A DNA stretch of 14,047 bases. Source: an uncultured Paracoccaceae bacterium (GTDB taxonomy: Bacteria; Pseudomonadota; Alphaproteobacteria; Rhodobacterales; Rhodobacteraceae). Below are positions 7,315-14,020 of this stretch, piece after piece. Position 1 is the stretch's first letter. The number at the start of each line of letters is the position of its first letter. The translations under genes and the position numbers were made by a program. Location of the stretch: positions 1 to 14,047 of the forward strand of contig CAKZNY010000208.1 in assembly GCA_937132145.1 (NCBI GenBank). Direction: 5' to 3'. The notes under the pieces are model-generated. The model was not told the DNA's origin. It saw only the letters and a program-made list of their open reading frames with translations, and did not search any database.

Positions 7315-7518
7315 TTAGTAATGCAGTTTTACGTCGCCTGGTAGAACACCGATGTCTTCCAGCTGGCTGACAGTCAGGGTGCTCAGAACTTTCGCGGTTT
7401 TGCGAGCGGCATTCCACTCGGAAAGGTTGGCGATGCTTGCATCAATGAAGTTTACAACGTTGAGGGAAAATACAGCCCCGAATGGGGTTGGGCTGGCGGT
7501 TTCGATATACATAGTCAT
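7315..7518 (-). CDS. DUF1127-like small protein
   Basis: The 67-residue protein starts at the ATG at 7518, which has GGAG 7 nt upstream; a longer frame from 7548 lacks a site. Its C-terminal half (SEWNAARKTAKVLSTLTVSQLEDIGVLPGDV) follows the DUF1127 pattern of a W..AR....L..L...QL.DIG core, although it is less arginine-rich than typical members. Related alphaproteobacterial DUF1127 proteins such as CcaF1 are stress-induced RNA-binding factors affecting sRNA maturation, and others act in phosphate or carbon metabolism. Function here is only suggested. It is a single-gene unit convergent with prmA and divergent from ruvC, with its own terminator. I saw no CCUCCUCCC-type sRNA motif downstream, unlike the CcaF1 locus. 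Confidence 0.72.
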   Translation of the reverse strand: MTMYIETASPTPFGAVFSLNVVNFIDASIANLSEWNAARKTAKVLSTLTVSQLEDIGVLPGDVKLHY

Positions 7519-7764
7519 TGGGGCTCTCCATAATCTTGTTTGAACCAACGTTATCGCTGGTTACAATTCGCATGTAGGCTCGTTTATACGCGTCTACAAT
7601 TGACAAGATTGCATGTCCCATATGCGCTTCTTGCATGACTGAATCAAAGGCGTCGGTTTCAGGATATTCAGCGTCGAATTTCACCGTTTTCAATCTGTGC
7701 TTGGCAGATGTTCCCGTTTCGTGCTAACTGGTGTTAACGAATAAATTTGAGGGATACAGGCAAA
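7519..7764. promoter_or_regulatory. Divergent promoter region, DUF1127 gene / ruvC
   Basis: This 246-bp gap must hold promoters for both directions. Visible elements are an interrupted inverted repeat AACCAACG...CGCTGGTT at 7543-7562, in the DUF1127 leader, and a LexA-like site at 7710-7724. A minus-strand open frame crosses 7442-7693, but it lacks an ATG with a ribosome-binding site and overlaps the DUF1127 start, so I do not call it a gene. No convincing sigma-70 hexamer pair was found on either strand. Confidence 0.45.
7710..7724 (+). promoter_or_regulatory. Possible LexA (SOS) box upstream of ruvC
   Basis: GTTC, seven bases, then GTGC differs by one base from the alphaproteobacterial LexA consensus GTTC-N7-GTTC. 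It lies about 40 bp before the ruvC start, a plausible operator position. The ruv genes are SOS-controlled in several bacteria. A one-mismatch 8-base motif arises often by chance, so confidence is low. Confidence 0.3.
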
Positions 7765-8271
7765 ATGCGTGTTATCGGTATTGATCCTGGGCTGCGGCGC
7801 ATGGGTTGGGGGATTGTGGACGTTGAGGGCTCGAAGATCAGCCATGTTGCGAACGGCACTTGTGTGTCGGTTGGCGATGATCTGGCCTATCGGTTGAGCA
7901 GTCTGTTTGACCAGTTACAGGCGGTGTTTCGCGAGTTCGCACCGGAAACGGCGGCGGTTGAGAAAACTTTCGTGAACAAGGACGGGGCTGGTACGCTAAA
8001 GCTGGGTCAGGCGCGGGGAATCGCGATGCTGGTGCCGGCGCTAGCGGGGCTGGTGGTGGCGGAATATGCGCCAAACTCGGTCAAGAAGACTGTGGTCGGT
8101 GTGGGCCATGCGGACAAGAAGCAGGTGGAGCATATGGTGCGAATGCAGATGCCCGGGATCAAGATCAACGGGCCGGATGCGTCGGACGCTTTGGCGATTG
8201 CCATGTGCCATGCACATCATGCAAGGTTTGCCGGACGACTGGAAGAAGCCATAAAGAGGGCAGACTTATGA
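7765..8271 (+). CDS. ruvC: Crossover junction endodeoxyribonuclease RuvC
   Basis: The 168-residue protein has the RNase H-like fold landmarks of RuvC. The four acidic catalytic residues fall at the same numbers as in E. coli RuvC: Asp7 (IGIDPG), Glu66 (AVEKTF), Asp138 and Asp141 ([11 protein letters not shown]). RuvC dimers cut Holliday junctions symmetrically, with RuvAB bound. The start at 7765 gives the canonical [10 protein letters not shown]-terminus; a TTG six codons upstream would add a non-conserved tail. The ribosome-binding site is weak. The stop overlaps the ruvA start in an ATGA, so the two are translationally coupled. Confidence 0.97.
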   Translation: MRVIGIDPGLRRMGWGIVDVEGSKISHVANGTCVSVGDDLAYRLSSLFDQLQAVFREFAPETAAVEKTFVNKDGAGTLKLGQARGIAMLVPALAGLVVAEYAPNSVKKTVVGVGHADKKQVEHMVRMQMPGIKINGPDASDALAIAMCHAHHARFAGRLEEAIKRADL

Positions 8272-8936
8272 TTGGTAAAGTTACAGGCCGGATGGATTAT
8301 CGCAACGCCGACCACGTGTTGATCGACACGGGCAGTGTTGGTTATATCGTCTATTGCTCGGAGCGCACGCTGGCGCTGATGCCTGCGGTGGGGGGCATGG
8401 TCTCGCTTTATACCGAGATGGTCGTGCGGCAGGATTTGTTGCAGCTTTACGGTTTCCCGACAATTGCGGAACGCGAGTGGCATCGGCTGCTGACCTCTGT
8501 TCAAGGGGTTGGGGCGAAGGCCGCGTTGGCTATTTTGGGGACGCTTGGAACCGAAGGTACGGGCCGCGCGATTACATTGGGAGACATGACCGCCATCAAG
8601 GCGGCACCCGGGATTGGTCCGAAGATCGCGCAACGGGTGGTTAACGAATTGAGGGACAAAGCCCCTGCAATCATGGCACTTGGTGCATCGGGAACGCAGG
8701 CGGCAGAGCCTGACGATGATTTGGTGATCGAGCCGGTTAAGCCGAAATCCGTGGCCCCTGCCCCACAAGACGGAAGTGCCGCGGCCCAAGCCGACGCGCT
8801 TTCGGCGCTGGTGAATTTGGGATACGGCACGGGCGACGCTGCTGGTGCTGTGGCCGAGGCTTCGGGCACAGACCCCGAAGCGGATTCATCTGCGCTAATC
8901 CACGCGGCCCTGCGGATTTTGGCACCGAAGGGGTAG
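8268..8936 (+). CDS. ruvA: Holliday junction DNA helicase subunit RuvA
   Basis: The 222-residue protein has the three RuvA domains: an OB-fold (about 1-65, [11 protein letters not shown]...YGF), tandem helix-hairpin-helix motifs (VQGVGAK at 78-84 and PGIGPK at 114-119), a Pro/Ala-rich linker (about 140-173) and the C-terminal RuvB-contact domain ([12 protein letters not shown]... to the end). RuvA tetramers bind four-way junctions and load RuvB. The start at 8268 overlaps the ruvC stop by 4 nt and has AAGAGG upstream; the longer open frame from 8205 lies inside ruvC. The last codons contain AAGGGG at 8928-8933, which now serves as ribosome-binding site for the inserted GIY-YIG gene rather than for ruvB. 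Confidence 0.97.
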   Translation: MIGKVTGRMDYRNADHVLIDTGSVGYIVYCSERTLALMPAVGGMVSLYTEMVVRQDLLQLYGFPTIAEREWHRLLTSVQGVGAKAALAILGTLGTEGTGRAITLGDMTAIKAAPGIGPKIAQRVVNELRDKAPAIMALGASGTQAAEPDDDLVIEPVKPKSVAPAPQDGSAAAQADALSALVNLGYGTGDAAGAVAEASGTDPEADSSALIHAALRILAPKG

Positions 8937-8939
8937 ACT

Positions 8940-9815
8940 ATGGAACTTCTTGATATCCTGAAAATCCACGGCCTCGACCCAAAGAACATTGCTGTAGTCA
9001 TGCACTCCCCCAAAAAACCGGAACATAGGCGAATGCTGCCCGCAATCGTTAATGAAAATGAACCAGTTTTTGACGCGTACCAGAGCGTGCACTCAACGTC
9101 TAAGGCGCGAACTATCAAGAAAAGGAAATTTCAGCTTTCTTTTGTCAACATCGGCAATAATCGTCAGCTTTTTGTCGGATTATACGAAGTATTGGGATGG
9201 GAAGAACAGCCCAAGGCGTTTTTTGATAAACGACCCGCATATCGAGAGATCGCTAGGTTGGAGGGTTTTTATTATAGCGATTTGTGCAAGGATTTTGAAA
9301 GCAACACAAAGAATGTTTTTAATTTACGCAAGAAAGACGCGCTCAAAGAATATCGTGGCAGATTGGTTATAAAACAACCAAAAGCACGAAATTTTATTCG
9401 ACTTGCTGAAAACATGAAAACAGAAGTGCTCGCAATATACGAATCTAATCAGCTTTCGCCGACTCCACCAGACTGGCACAGTTTTATTCTTGGCGAGGCC
9501 GAACTCAAAATCCTTCCAAAAGCTTGGGCAAGTCGATTGCGCGAATGGCGAGGGGTTTATCTGATAGTCGATGAAAGCGATGGTGCGCGGTATGTTGGCT
9601 CGGCTTATGGTGAGGAAAACCTGTTAGGCCGATGGCAGGCACATGTCGCCGGTGAACAAGGCGTCACAAAACATCTATCTGACCGTAATCCGGTAAATTT
9701 TCGATTTTCCATATTGCAACTATTAGCCCCTGACGCGGAGCCAAGCGATGTAATTAACATTGAGCATAACTGGATGAATCGTCTCCATACTCGTGAATTT
9801 GGATTAAATACATGA
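8940..9815 (+). CDS. GIY-YIG nuclease-domain protein inserted between ruvA and ruvB
   Basis: The 291-residue protein is not part of the standard ruv operon. Residues about 203-291 form a GIY-YIG domain: GVY (205-207), YVG (218-220), Arg231 (GRW), His235, Glu275 and a terminal Asn290 (FGLN). Distances match my recollection of the I-TevI catalytic set: Tyr to Tyr 11, Arg to His 4, Glu to Asn 15. All core catalytic residues appear present, so an active metal-dependent nuclease is likely. Residues 1-200 form an unassigned region with a basic stretch ([10 protein letters not shown]) and a LFVGLYEV strand that recalls PUA/EVE-like beta domains. The ATG lies 3 nt after the ruvA stop behind AAGGGG; the end overlaps the ruvB start as ATGA. 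Hand-counted GC is about 38% at 9241-9360 against 65% in a ruvA sample, so recent transfer is likely. Target and role are unknown. Confidence 0.87.
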   Translation: MELLDILKIHGLDPKNIAVVMHSPKKPEHRRMLPAIVNENEPVFDAYQSVHSTSKARTIKKRKFQLSFVNIGNNRQLFVGLYEVLGWEEQPKAFFDKRPAYREIARLEGFYYSDLCKDFESNTKNVFNLRKKDALKEYRGRLVIKQPKARNFIRLAENMKTEVLAIYESNQLSPTPPDWHSFILGEAELKILPKAWASRLREWRGVYLIVDESDGARYVGSAYGEENLLGRWQAHVAGEQGVTKHLSDRNPVNFRFSILQLLAPDAEPSDVINIEHNWMNRLHTREFGLNT

Positions 9816-10840
9816 CCGAACCCGACCAAGACCTTAGCCCTGAGGAGCGCCCCGGCGATGCGGACCGAGCATTACGCCCCCAGACGTTGGACGACTTCAT
9901 CGGCCAGCGCGAGGCACGGGCGAATTTGCGGGTGTTTATCAAAAGCGCCAAGATGCGGGGGCAAGCCATGGACCACACGCTGTTCTATGGCCCTCCGGGG
10001 TTGGGAAAGACGACGCTGGCGCAAATTATGGCGCGGGAGCTGGGGGTGAACTTTCGCATGACTTCAGGGCCGGTGCTGGCGAAGGCTGGTGATTTGGCGG
10101 CTATTTTGACGAACCTCGATGAACGCGACGTGCTGTTCATCGACGAAATCCACCGCATGAATCCGGCGGTTGAAGAAATACTATATCCCGCGTTGGAAGA
10201 CTTCGAGTTGGACCTCGTGATTGGCGAGGGGCCAGCCGCGCGGACCGTGCGGATTGATTTGCAGCCGTTCACTTTGATCGGGGCAACGACACGGCTGGGC
10301 CTGCTGACGACGCCACTGCGGGACCGTTTCGGCATTCCAACACGGCTGGAGTTTTACGACGTGGATGAGCTGGTGCAGATCGTCGATCGCGGTTCCCGCT
10401 TGATGAACGCCCAAGCCGACGCAGGTGGTGCGCTGGAAATTGCCAAACGATCGCGCGGGACGCCTCGGATTGCGGGACGCTTGTTGCGTCGCGTCGTGGA
10501 TTTCGCGATTGTCGAGGGGGACGGCAAGGTTACCGCCGCACTTGCAGACATGGCTCTAACGCGGCTGGGCGTGGATCATCTGGGGCTGGATTCCGCAGAT
10601 CGGCGGTATCTGCGCCTGCTGGCCGACAATTACGGCGGCGGGCCAGTCGGTGTTGAAACCATAGCTGCGGCGTTATCGGAGGCCCGCGACGCCATTGAAG
10701 AGGTCATCGAACCTTTCCTCTTGCAGCAAGGCCTGATAATGCGAACGCCACGCGGGCGGATGCTGGCACCCAAGGCCTGGAAACATCTAGGTCTGGACGC
10801 ACCAAGGACGCCCGATGAAATGGGATTGTTTGAGGATTAG
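9812..10840 (+). CDS. ruvB: Holliday junction branch-migration ATPase RuvB
   Basis: The 342-residue AAA+ protein has [11 protein letters not shown] (22-32), Walker [10 protein letters not shown] (60-68), Walker B LFIDEIHR (108-115), the [11 protein letters not shown] block with the arginine finger (166-176) and a C-terminal winged helix ([15 protein letters not shown] to TPRGR). RuvB hexamers pump DNA through the RuvA-bound junction. Its ATG overlaps the stop of the GIY-YIG gene by 4 nt and no clear Shine-Dalgarno sequence precedes it (the stretch before is AT-rich). Translation therefore probably depends on ribosomes finishing the inserted gene. The protein itself appears intact and of normal length. 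Confidence 0.97.
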   Translation: MTEPDQDLSPEERPGDADRALRPQTLDDFIGQREARANLRVFIKSAKMRGQAMDHTLFYGPPGLGKTTLAQIMARELGVNFRMTSGPVLAKAGDLAAILTNLDERDVLFIDEIHRMNPAVEEILYPALEDFELDLVIGEGPAARTVRIDLQPFTLIGATTRLGLLTTPLRDRFGIPTRLEFYDVDELVQIVDRGSRLMNAQADAGGALEIAKRSRGTPRIAGRLLRRVVDFAIVEGDGKVTAALADMALTRLGVDHLGLDSADRRYLRLLADNYGGGPVGVETIAAALSEARDAIEEVIEPFLLQQGLIMRTPRGRMLAPKAWKHLGLDAPRTPDEMGLFED

Positions 10841-10841
10841 A

Positions 10842-10862
10842 ACCCGATTTAATTGGGCTTTA
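10842..10862 (+). terminator. Weak candidate terminator after ruvB
   Basis: CCCGA (10843-10847) and TTGGG (10853-10857) can pair (one G-T) around a 5-nt loop directly after the ruvB stop, followed by CTTTAT. The stem is short and the T-run poor, so it may only attenuate the ruv transcript. Confidence 0.35.
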
Positions 10863-10986
10863 TGTCAATATATTACGTACAAACAATCCCCACTGAAGGC
10901 ATTTATCATTTTGGAAACCATTGACATCACGCGCCCCCATTGACCACAGTACAGGCTTATTAAAGTTCAATACGGGAAAATTTATT

Positions 10987-11535
10987 ATGAATAAAAAAAT
11001 CATTTCCACACTTTTCGGCGCGTCAGCCCTTCTGCTGTCGGGCTGCATCGACACAACCAGCGGCGGTGCTGTATCTCCAAATGATCGTCTCTACCAACAA
11101 CTCTCAGAAGTCATTTCTGATCCAGAAATTCTTATCTATCTTGTTGAAGAAGCGAAAGCGGCGAGAGTTGCAAATATATATGCTGTTAGTTCAGCCAAAA
11201 TCGCGAGTGTTTGTTCAACAAAAGCCGCTTATGGCTGCGCGCCATTTACTGAAACGCGCCGAAACGGCGTGACGCGCCAGCGCGGCGAGGTATATCTCAA
11301 CGCGGACATGGCTGGCGGAACCGGCGTTATGAATATTACGCATGAAATCGCGCATATCGCTGCGTCTAGAAAAAGGTGCTACGGCCATGGGGATACTTGG
11401 CTCGAATATTTGATGGGTATGGCGGAGCGGTTTGAAGAACGCTTCCCGGGCGCGCGTTGGGGGCGTTCCGATCCTACCAACAGTGTTGAGCGGAAATACC
11501 AAAGATTCGCAGCGGAAATACCTACTACGTGCTGA
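10987..11535 (+). CDS. Predicted lipoprotein with SprT-like HExxH metalloprotease motif
   Basis: The 182-residue protein begins with a lipoprotein signal peptide: basic MNKK, a hydrophobic core, and lipobox LLSGC with Cys20 as likely lipid-modified residue. The mature part carries HEIAH (His119, Glu120, His123) and then CYGHGDTWLEYL with His134. This HExxH plus GHGxxW layout recalls SprT/Spartan-type zinc proteases, which use two histidines and a third downstream as ligands. Cys76, Cys84, Cys131 and Cys182 may form disulfides in the periplasm. The start at 10987 is the only one that gives a proper signal peptide; the frame open from 10921 would add 22 polar residues. Local GC is low (about 38% at 11101-11160). 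It may be a periplasmic or surface protease; substrate unknown. No operon partner is obvious. Confidence 0.78.
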   Translation: MNKKIISTLFGASALLLSGCIDTTSGGAVSPNDRLYQQLSEVISDPEILIYLVEEAKAARVANIYAVSSAKIASVCSTKAAYGCAPFTETRRNGVTRQRGEVYLNADMAGGTGVMNITHEIAHIAASRKRCYGHGDTWLEYLMGMAERFEERFPGARWGRSDPTNSVERKYQRFAAEIPTTC

Positions 11536-11708
11536 TTTGGACGGCGAGTTGGTGGGCGCGGAAGTCTATGCCTTCACGGCAATCGAACCCTTCCAAAATG
11601 TTAACCGTACTATCTGGTCCAAAATATCGCACCGGAATATTTGCTCACAAGGTTGTTTTGCTGCCACCCATCCTTTAGATCGGACAAAACTCGATTGAAG
11701 TATGTCAG
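11536..11708. other. Intergenic stretch with a coding-like remnant
   Basis: The 173-bp gap after the lipoprotein gene holds an open frame, shifted by one relative to it, that reads LDGELVGAEVYAFTAIEPF at about 11535-11593, which looks like natural protein. It has no start with a ribosome-binding site and its upstream part lies inside the lipoprotein gene. It may be the decayed tail of a lost gene. No terminator or clear promoter was seen. Confidence 0.3.
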
Positions 11709-12359
11709 ATGCCCAATACCCTAACCGCTGCCGAAATCGAGAGTATGTTCACCAACAACGGCCGCTATATTTTTGCCCGTTGGGGCCGCCCTATCGCGCC
11801 CGTGGTGTTTGGTACGGATGATGAATCGCTCGATGTGTTCAAGGATGCTTTTGCAACGGTGGCCAGCCTCGGCGATATGCATCTGGCGGAAAACGATCCG
11901 GAACTCGGGGCGAATTTTCTGGTGTTCCTGTGCAATGACTGGTCCGAAATCAAGGAAGTCCCTAATCTGAACCGCCTGCTCGCCAATATCGACGATCTGG
12001 TAGTCGAGCTGGATCGCACCGGCGCCAACCAGTATCGCAGCTTTGCTTTTGACCCCACAGGGGCGATAAAACTTTGTGTGTTGCTGCTGAAATACGACGA
12101 TGACATGGCGCAGATTTCCGCGCAGGCCTTAGCGACTGGACAGATGGCGCAGGCGATGTTGTCGTGGTCGCCTTCGGCATTCCTCGAAAAAAGCCCGATC
12201 GGGATTATCGAGGCGAACAACATGGCGATCGTGCGCCCCTCTGTTGCGGCCCTGATACGGGCGGCATATGACAAGACAATGCCGGATACCTCTGGCGATA
12301 TCAGCCATGCGCTAAGGCTGGAAACGCGGGTGGTGCAGTTGATGGGCGGCGAAAGTTAA
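11709..12359 (+). CDS. Conserved-looking protein of unknown function
   Basis: I do not recognise this 216-residue protein. It is acidic, soluble-looking, without signal peptide or membrane segments, and of even alternating helix/strand character. Notable stretches are RYIFARWGRPIAPVVFGTDDESLDVFK (about 18-44), FLVFLCNDWSEIKEVPNL (about 70-87, as in a mixed alpha/beta domain), DRTGANQYRSFAFDPTGAIKLCVLLLKYDDD (about 101-131) and a helical C-terminus. Codon use matches the high-GC neighbours, unlike the lipoprotein upstream, so it appears native. The start at 11709 has GAAG about 8 nt upstream; an ATG at 11702 is in another frame. It lies 15 nt before the second GFA gene and probably shares its transcript. 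Confidence 0.8.
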   Translation: MPNTLTAAEIESMFTNNGRYIFARWGRPIAPVVFGTDDESLDVFKDAFATVASLGDMHLAENDPELGANFLVFLCNDWSEIKEVPNLNRLLANIDDLVVELDRTGANQYRSFAFDPTGAIKLCVLLLKYDDDMAQISAQALATGQMAQAMLSWSPSAFLEKSPIGIIEANNMAIVRPSVAALIRAAYDKTMPDTSGDISHALRLETRVVQLMGGES

Positions 12360-12374
12360 CGCATACTGGCCCCT

Positions 12375-12815
12375 ATGGGTAAGAATTCCGAAATTCACGC
12401 TGGCGGATGCCTTTGCGGCAACATCCGGTACACAGTCACCGGAGCGCCGGTGGTTGTCGCCCATTGCCATTGCAAAGATTGCCAGCGGGCCAGCGGTGCC
12501 GGACACACAACCGGCGCGATGTTTGCCACGGCGCAATTTGAAATCACCGGCAACCTCGCCGAGTATTCGCTTAAATCAAATGCTGGCAATCAGGTGACAA
12601 AAGTATTTTGCCCCATCTGTGGAAGCCCTATTTATGGCCGAAATGACGGCATGGAGAAGTTTGTCACCGTCAGCCTCGGAACTTTGGACGATTCATCCAG
12701 GTTTGAACCCGAGGTTGCTATATTCGCCTATAACAAAAAGGCGTGGGACATTATGAGCGACACATTACCGACATTCTTGGCACAACCCGCGTGGTCGCCG
12801 GAAAACACCCGTTAA
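12375..12815 (+). CDS. GFA-family zinc protein, second copy
   Basis: The 146-residue protein has the GFA/CENP-V cysteine pattern: Cys12 and Cys14 (GCLCGN), Cys31, Cys33 and Cys36 (CHCKDC, followed by QRASG), and Cys79 and Cys82 (FCPICGSPIYG). It shares the fold with the protein at 4364-4744 but is clearly divergent from it (different sequence between the motifs and a longer C-terminus), so the two are distant paralogues rather than a recent duplication. Formaldehyde-glutathione chemistry is known for one branch only; the substrate here is open. The start at 12375 has no good Shine-Dalgarno sequence, so coupling to the gene 15 nt upstream is likely. Its stop and that of the convergent ATPase gene share the same TTAA. 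Confidence 0.9.
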   Translation: MGKNSEIHAGGCLCGNIRYTVTGAPVVVAHCHCKDCQRASGAGHTTGAMFATAQFEITGNLAEYSLKSNAGNQVTKVFCPICGSPIYGRNDGMEKFVTVSLGTLDDSSRFEPEVAIFAYNKKAWDIMSDTLPTFLAQPAWSPENTR

Positions 12816-13966
12816 GGCTCATTTTCCAGCCACACTTGCATCACAGTCTCGCGGAACTCCGCATAGGCCAGATCAAAAGAGCGACGGGCGGTTTTCCATT
12901 CTTCCCGGGTCATCTGGCGGTAATCCGTTTCAAACACCGACTCGCGGGACGCATCTGGCTGGTCGAGAAGCTCGGTCCATTCAAGCGGGTGCGCGGCTAA
13001 ATCCGCACCGTAGCCGTTTTGATACGCGGCTTGCGTTGCAAGGTGTTGCGCGTCCGAGGACATGAACTTGGTTAACAACACCCTAAGAGCCGCGAAATCC
13101 GTCTTGATTTCACCAGACGCTCGCGCAAGCTGGCGAAGGAAGGCCGCGGTGCTTTCAAATTCGGAATACGTCGGGCCAGTGGGAACATAAAGTATATCCG
13201 CCGCAAAAAACGCGTTCAGGGCCTTTTGGTCAATCGCGGGCGGGCAATCGAACAGGATTATGTCGTATTGATCATGGGGCAGCGCGTTCAGATATCGGTC
13301 AACCGCTGCGTAATAATCCCACTTCGGATCCAGCTTGCGGAATTTAGCCAGCGCGAATTCCGCAAATGCCGTTTCAGCGCTGGCGGGGATAATATCGATG
13401 GTCGGCCAGCAGGTGTTATGGATGAAATCCTGCGCTCGCAAGGCCCCGATGGATTGCACCTGCTCGGGCATATTTTCGGTCGAATTTTGGTAGAGATCAC
13501 GGCAAATAACCCCCCACAAGGTGTGTGATGCATCAACATCGCGCAACCCCATCGCCTGTGTCAGCACCGCCGTTGTATCAAAATCCACGACCAAAACGCG
13601 GTAACCATCAAGGGCTGCGCTGTGGGCAAAATGCTGGGCGAGCGTTGTTTTTCCGCCTCCAGCTTTGAAATTTGCAACCGCCGTGCGAATGGCCCGACCT
13701 TTGGGGCGTTCTGGCAGCAAGAGCCGCCCACGGAATTTAATGCGACGCCGAAGCTCGTTCACTTCAGTCAACGTGAACCAGCGCTGTCGACCATCGGCGG
13801 CAACCTCGCCTTGTGGAAGCGTAGGGTTGTCCGCCAGTTTTTTGCGCAACGTGTCGGGCGGGATTTTCAGCATGAACTGGCAAATTTCCCAGATCGAGAA
13901 GCTACGCAGTCGCTTATCTCCGCCTTTTTGCAAGGCGATATCGCGAATTTCCGGCAGCCGTTCCAA
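12812..13966 (-). CDS. ParA/RepA-type partition ATPase, probably with a frameshifted N-terminus
   Basis: The frame encodes 384 residues. An N-terminal MerR/ParA-like winged helix (SIWEICQFMLKIPPDTLRKK, then GRQRWFTLTEVNELRR, about 24-74) precedes a deviant Walker A P-loop KAGGGKTT (101-108), the second motif VLVVDFDTT (125-132, where DxDPQ is usual) and Walker B DIILFDCPP. Such ATPases segregate plasmids or position chromosomal cargo. The length and N-terminal DNA-binding part resemble RepA of repABC or P1-type ParA. In frame the only upstream initiator is TTG at 13966, with poor ribosome-binding context. An excellent AGGAG (14016-14020) plus ATG (14007) sits upstream but one base out of frame. 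Adding one T in GCTTGG would join them into a smooth 398-residue protein. No ParB/RepB gene follows: the next gene is convergent. Confidence 0.82.
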   Translation of the reverse strand: MERLPEIRDIALQKGGDKRLRSFSIWEICQFMLKIPPDTLRKKLADNPTLPQGEVAADGRQRWFTLTEVNELRRRIKFRGRLLLPERPKGRAIRTAVANFKAGGGKTTLAQHFAHSAALDGYRVLVVDFDTTAVLTQAMGLRDVDASHTLWGVICRDLYQNSTENMPEQVQSIGALRAQDFIHNTCWPTIDIIPASAETAFAEFALAKFRKLDPKWDYYAAVDRYLNALPHDQYDIILFDCPPAIDQKALNAFFAADILYVPTGPTYSEFESTAAFLRQLARASGEIKTDFAALRVLLTKFMSSDAQHLATQAAYQNGYGADLAAHPLEWTELLDQPDASRESVFETDYRQMTREEWKTARRSFDLAYAEFRETVMQVWLENEP

Positions 13967-14004
13967 GCCTCGGCTGCCATCGCTAGAAGATAAGAATGGT
14001 CGAG

Positions 14005-14020
14005 CATATTTTTTTCTCCT
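14005..14020 (-). promoter_or_regulatory. Strong RBS and ATG out of frame with the ParA-type gene
   Basis: AGGAG at 14016-14020, an 8-nt spacer of A and T, and ATG at 14007-14005 form an ideal initiation site. As sequenced, its frame begins MLDHSYLLAMAAEAW and ends after 46 codons at 13867. It most likely is the true start of the ParA-type gene, now separated by a 1-base deletion around 13964-13967. Confidence 0.6.

Noticed and set aside
7442..7693. 83-residue minus-strand frame upstream of the DUF1127 gene (contains MGHAILSIVDAYKRAYMRIV)
   Set aside because: Part of it looks protein-like, but the start would be TTG without a ribosome-binding site, it overlaps the better supported DUF1127 start in another frame, and its tail is basic shadow sequence.
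8501..9118. 205-residue minus-strand frame across the ruvA end and the GIY-YIG gene start
   Set aside because: Antisense to two supported genes, Ser/Ala/Pro-rich, with no recognisable domain.
8936..9815. Mobile-element ends or target-site duplication around the GIY-YIG gene
   Set aside because: I compared the sequences at both junctions and found no convincing terminal inverted repeat or direct duplication, and no transposase.
10921..10962. TTGACA and TTGACC hexamers upstream of the lipoprotein gene as promoters
   Set aside because: Both look like -35 elements, but no acceptable -10 hexamer lies 16-18 bp downstream of either.
11765..12274. 169-residue minus-strand frame across the unknown 216-residue gene
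   Set aside because: The plus-strand frame has better amino-acid composition, a start with upstream GAAG, and fits the tandem arrangement with the GFA gene; the minus frame is Ser/Arg-rich shadow.
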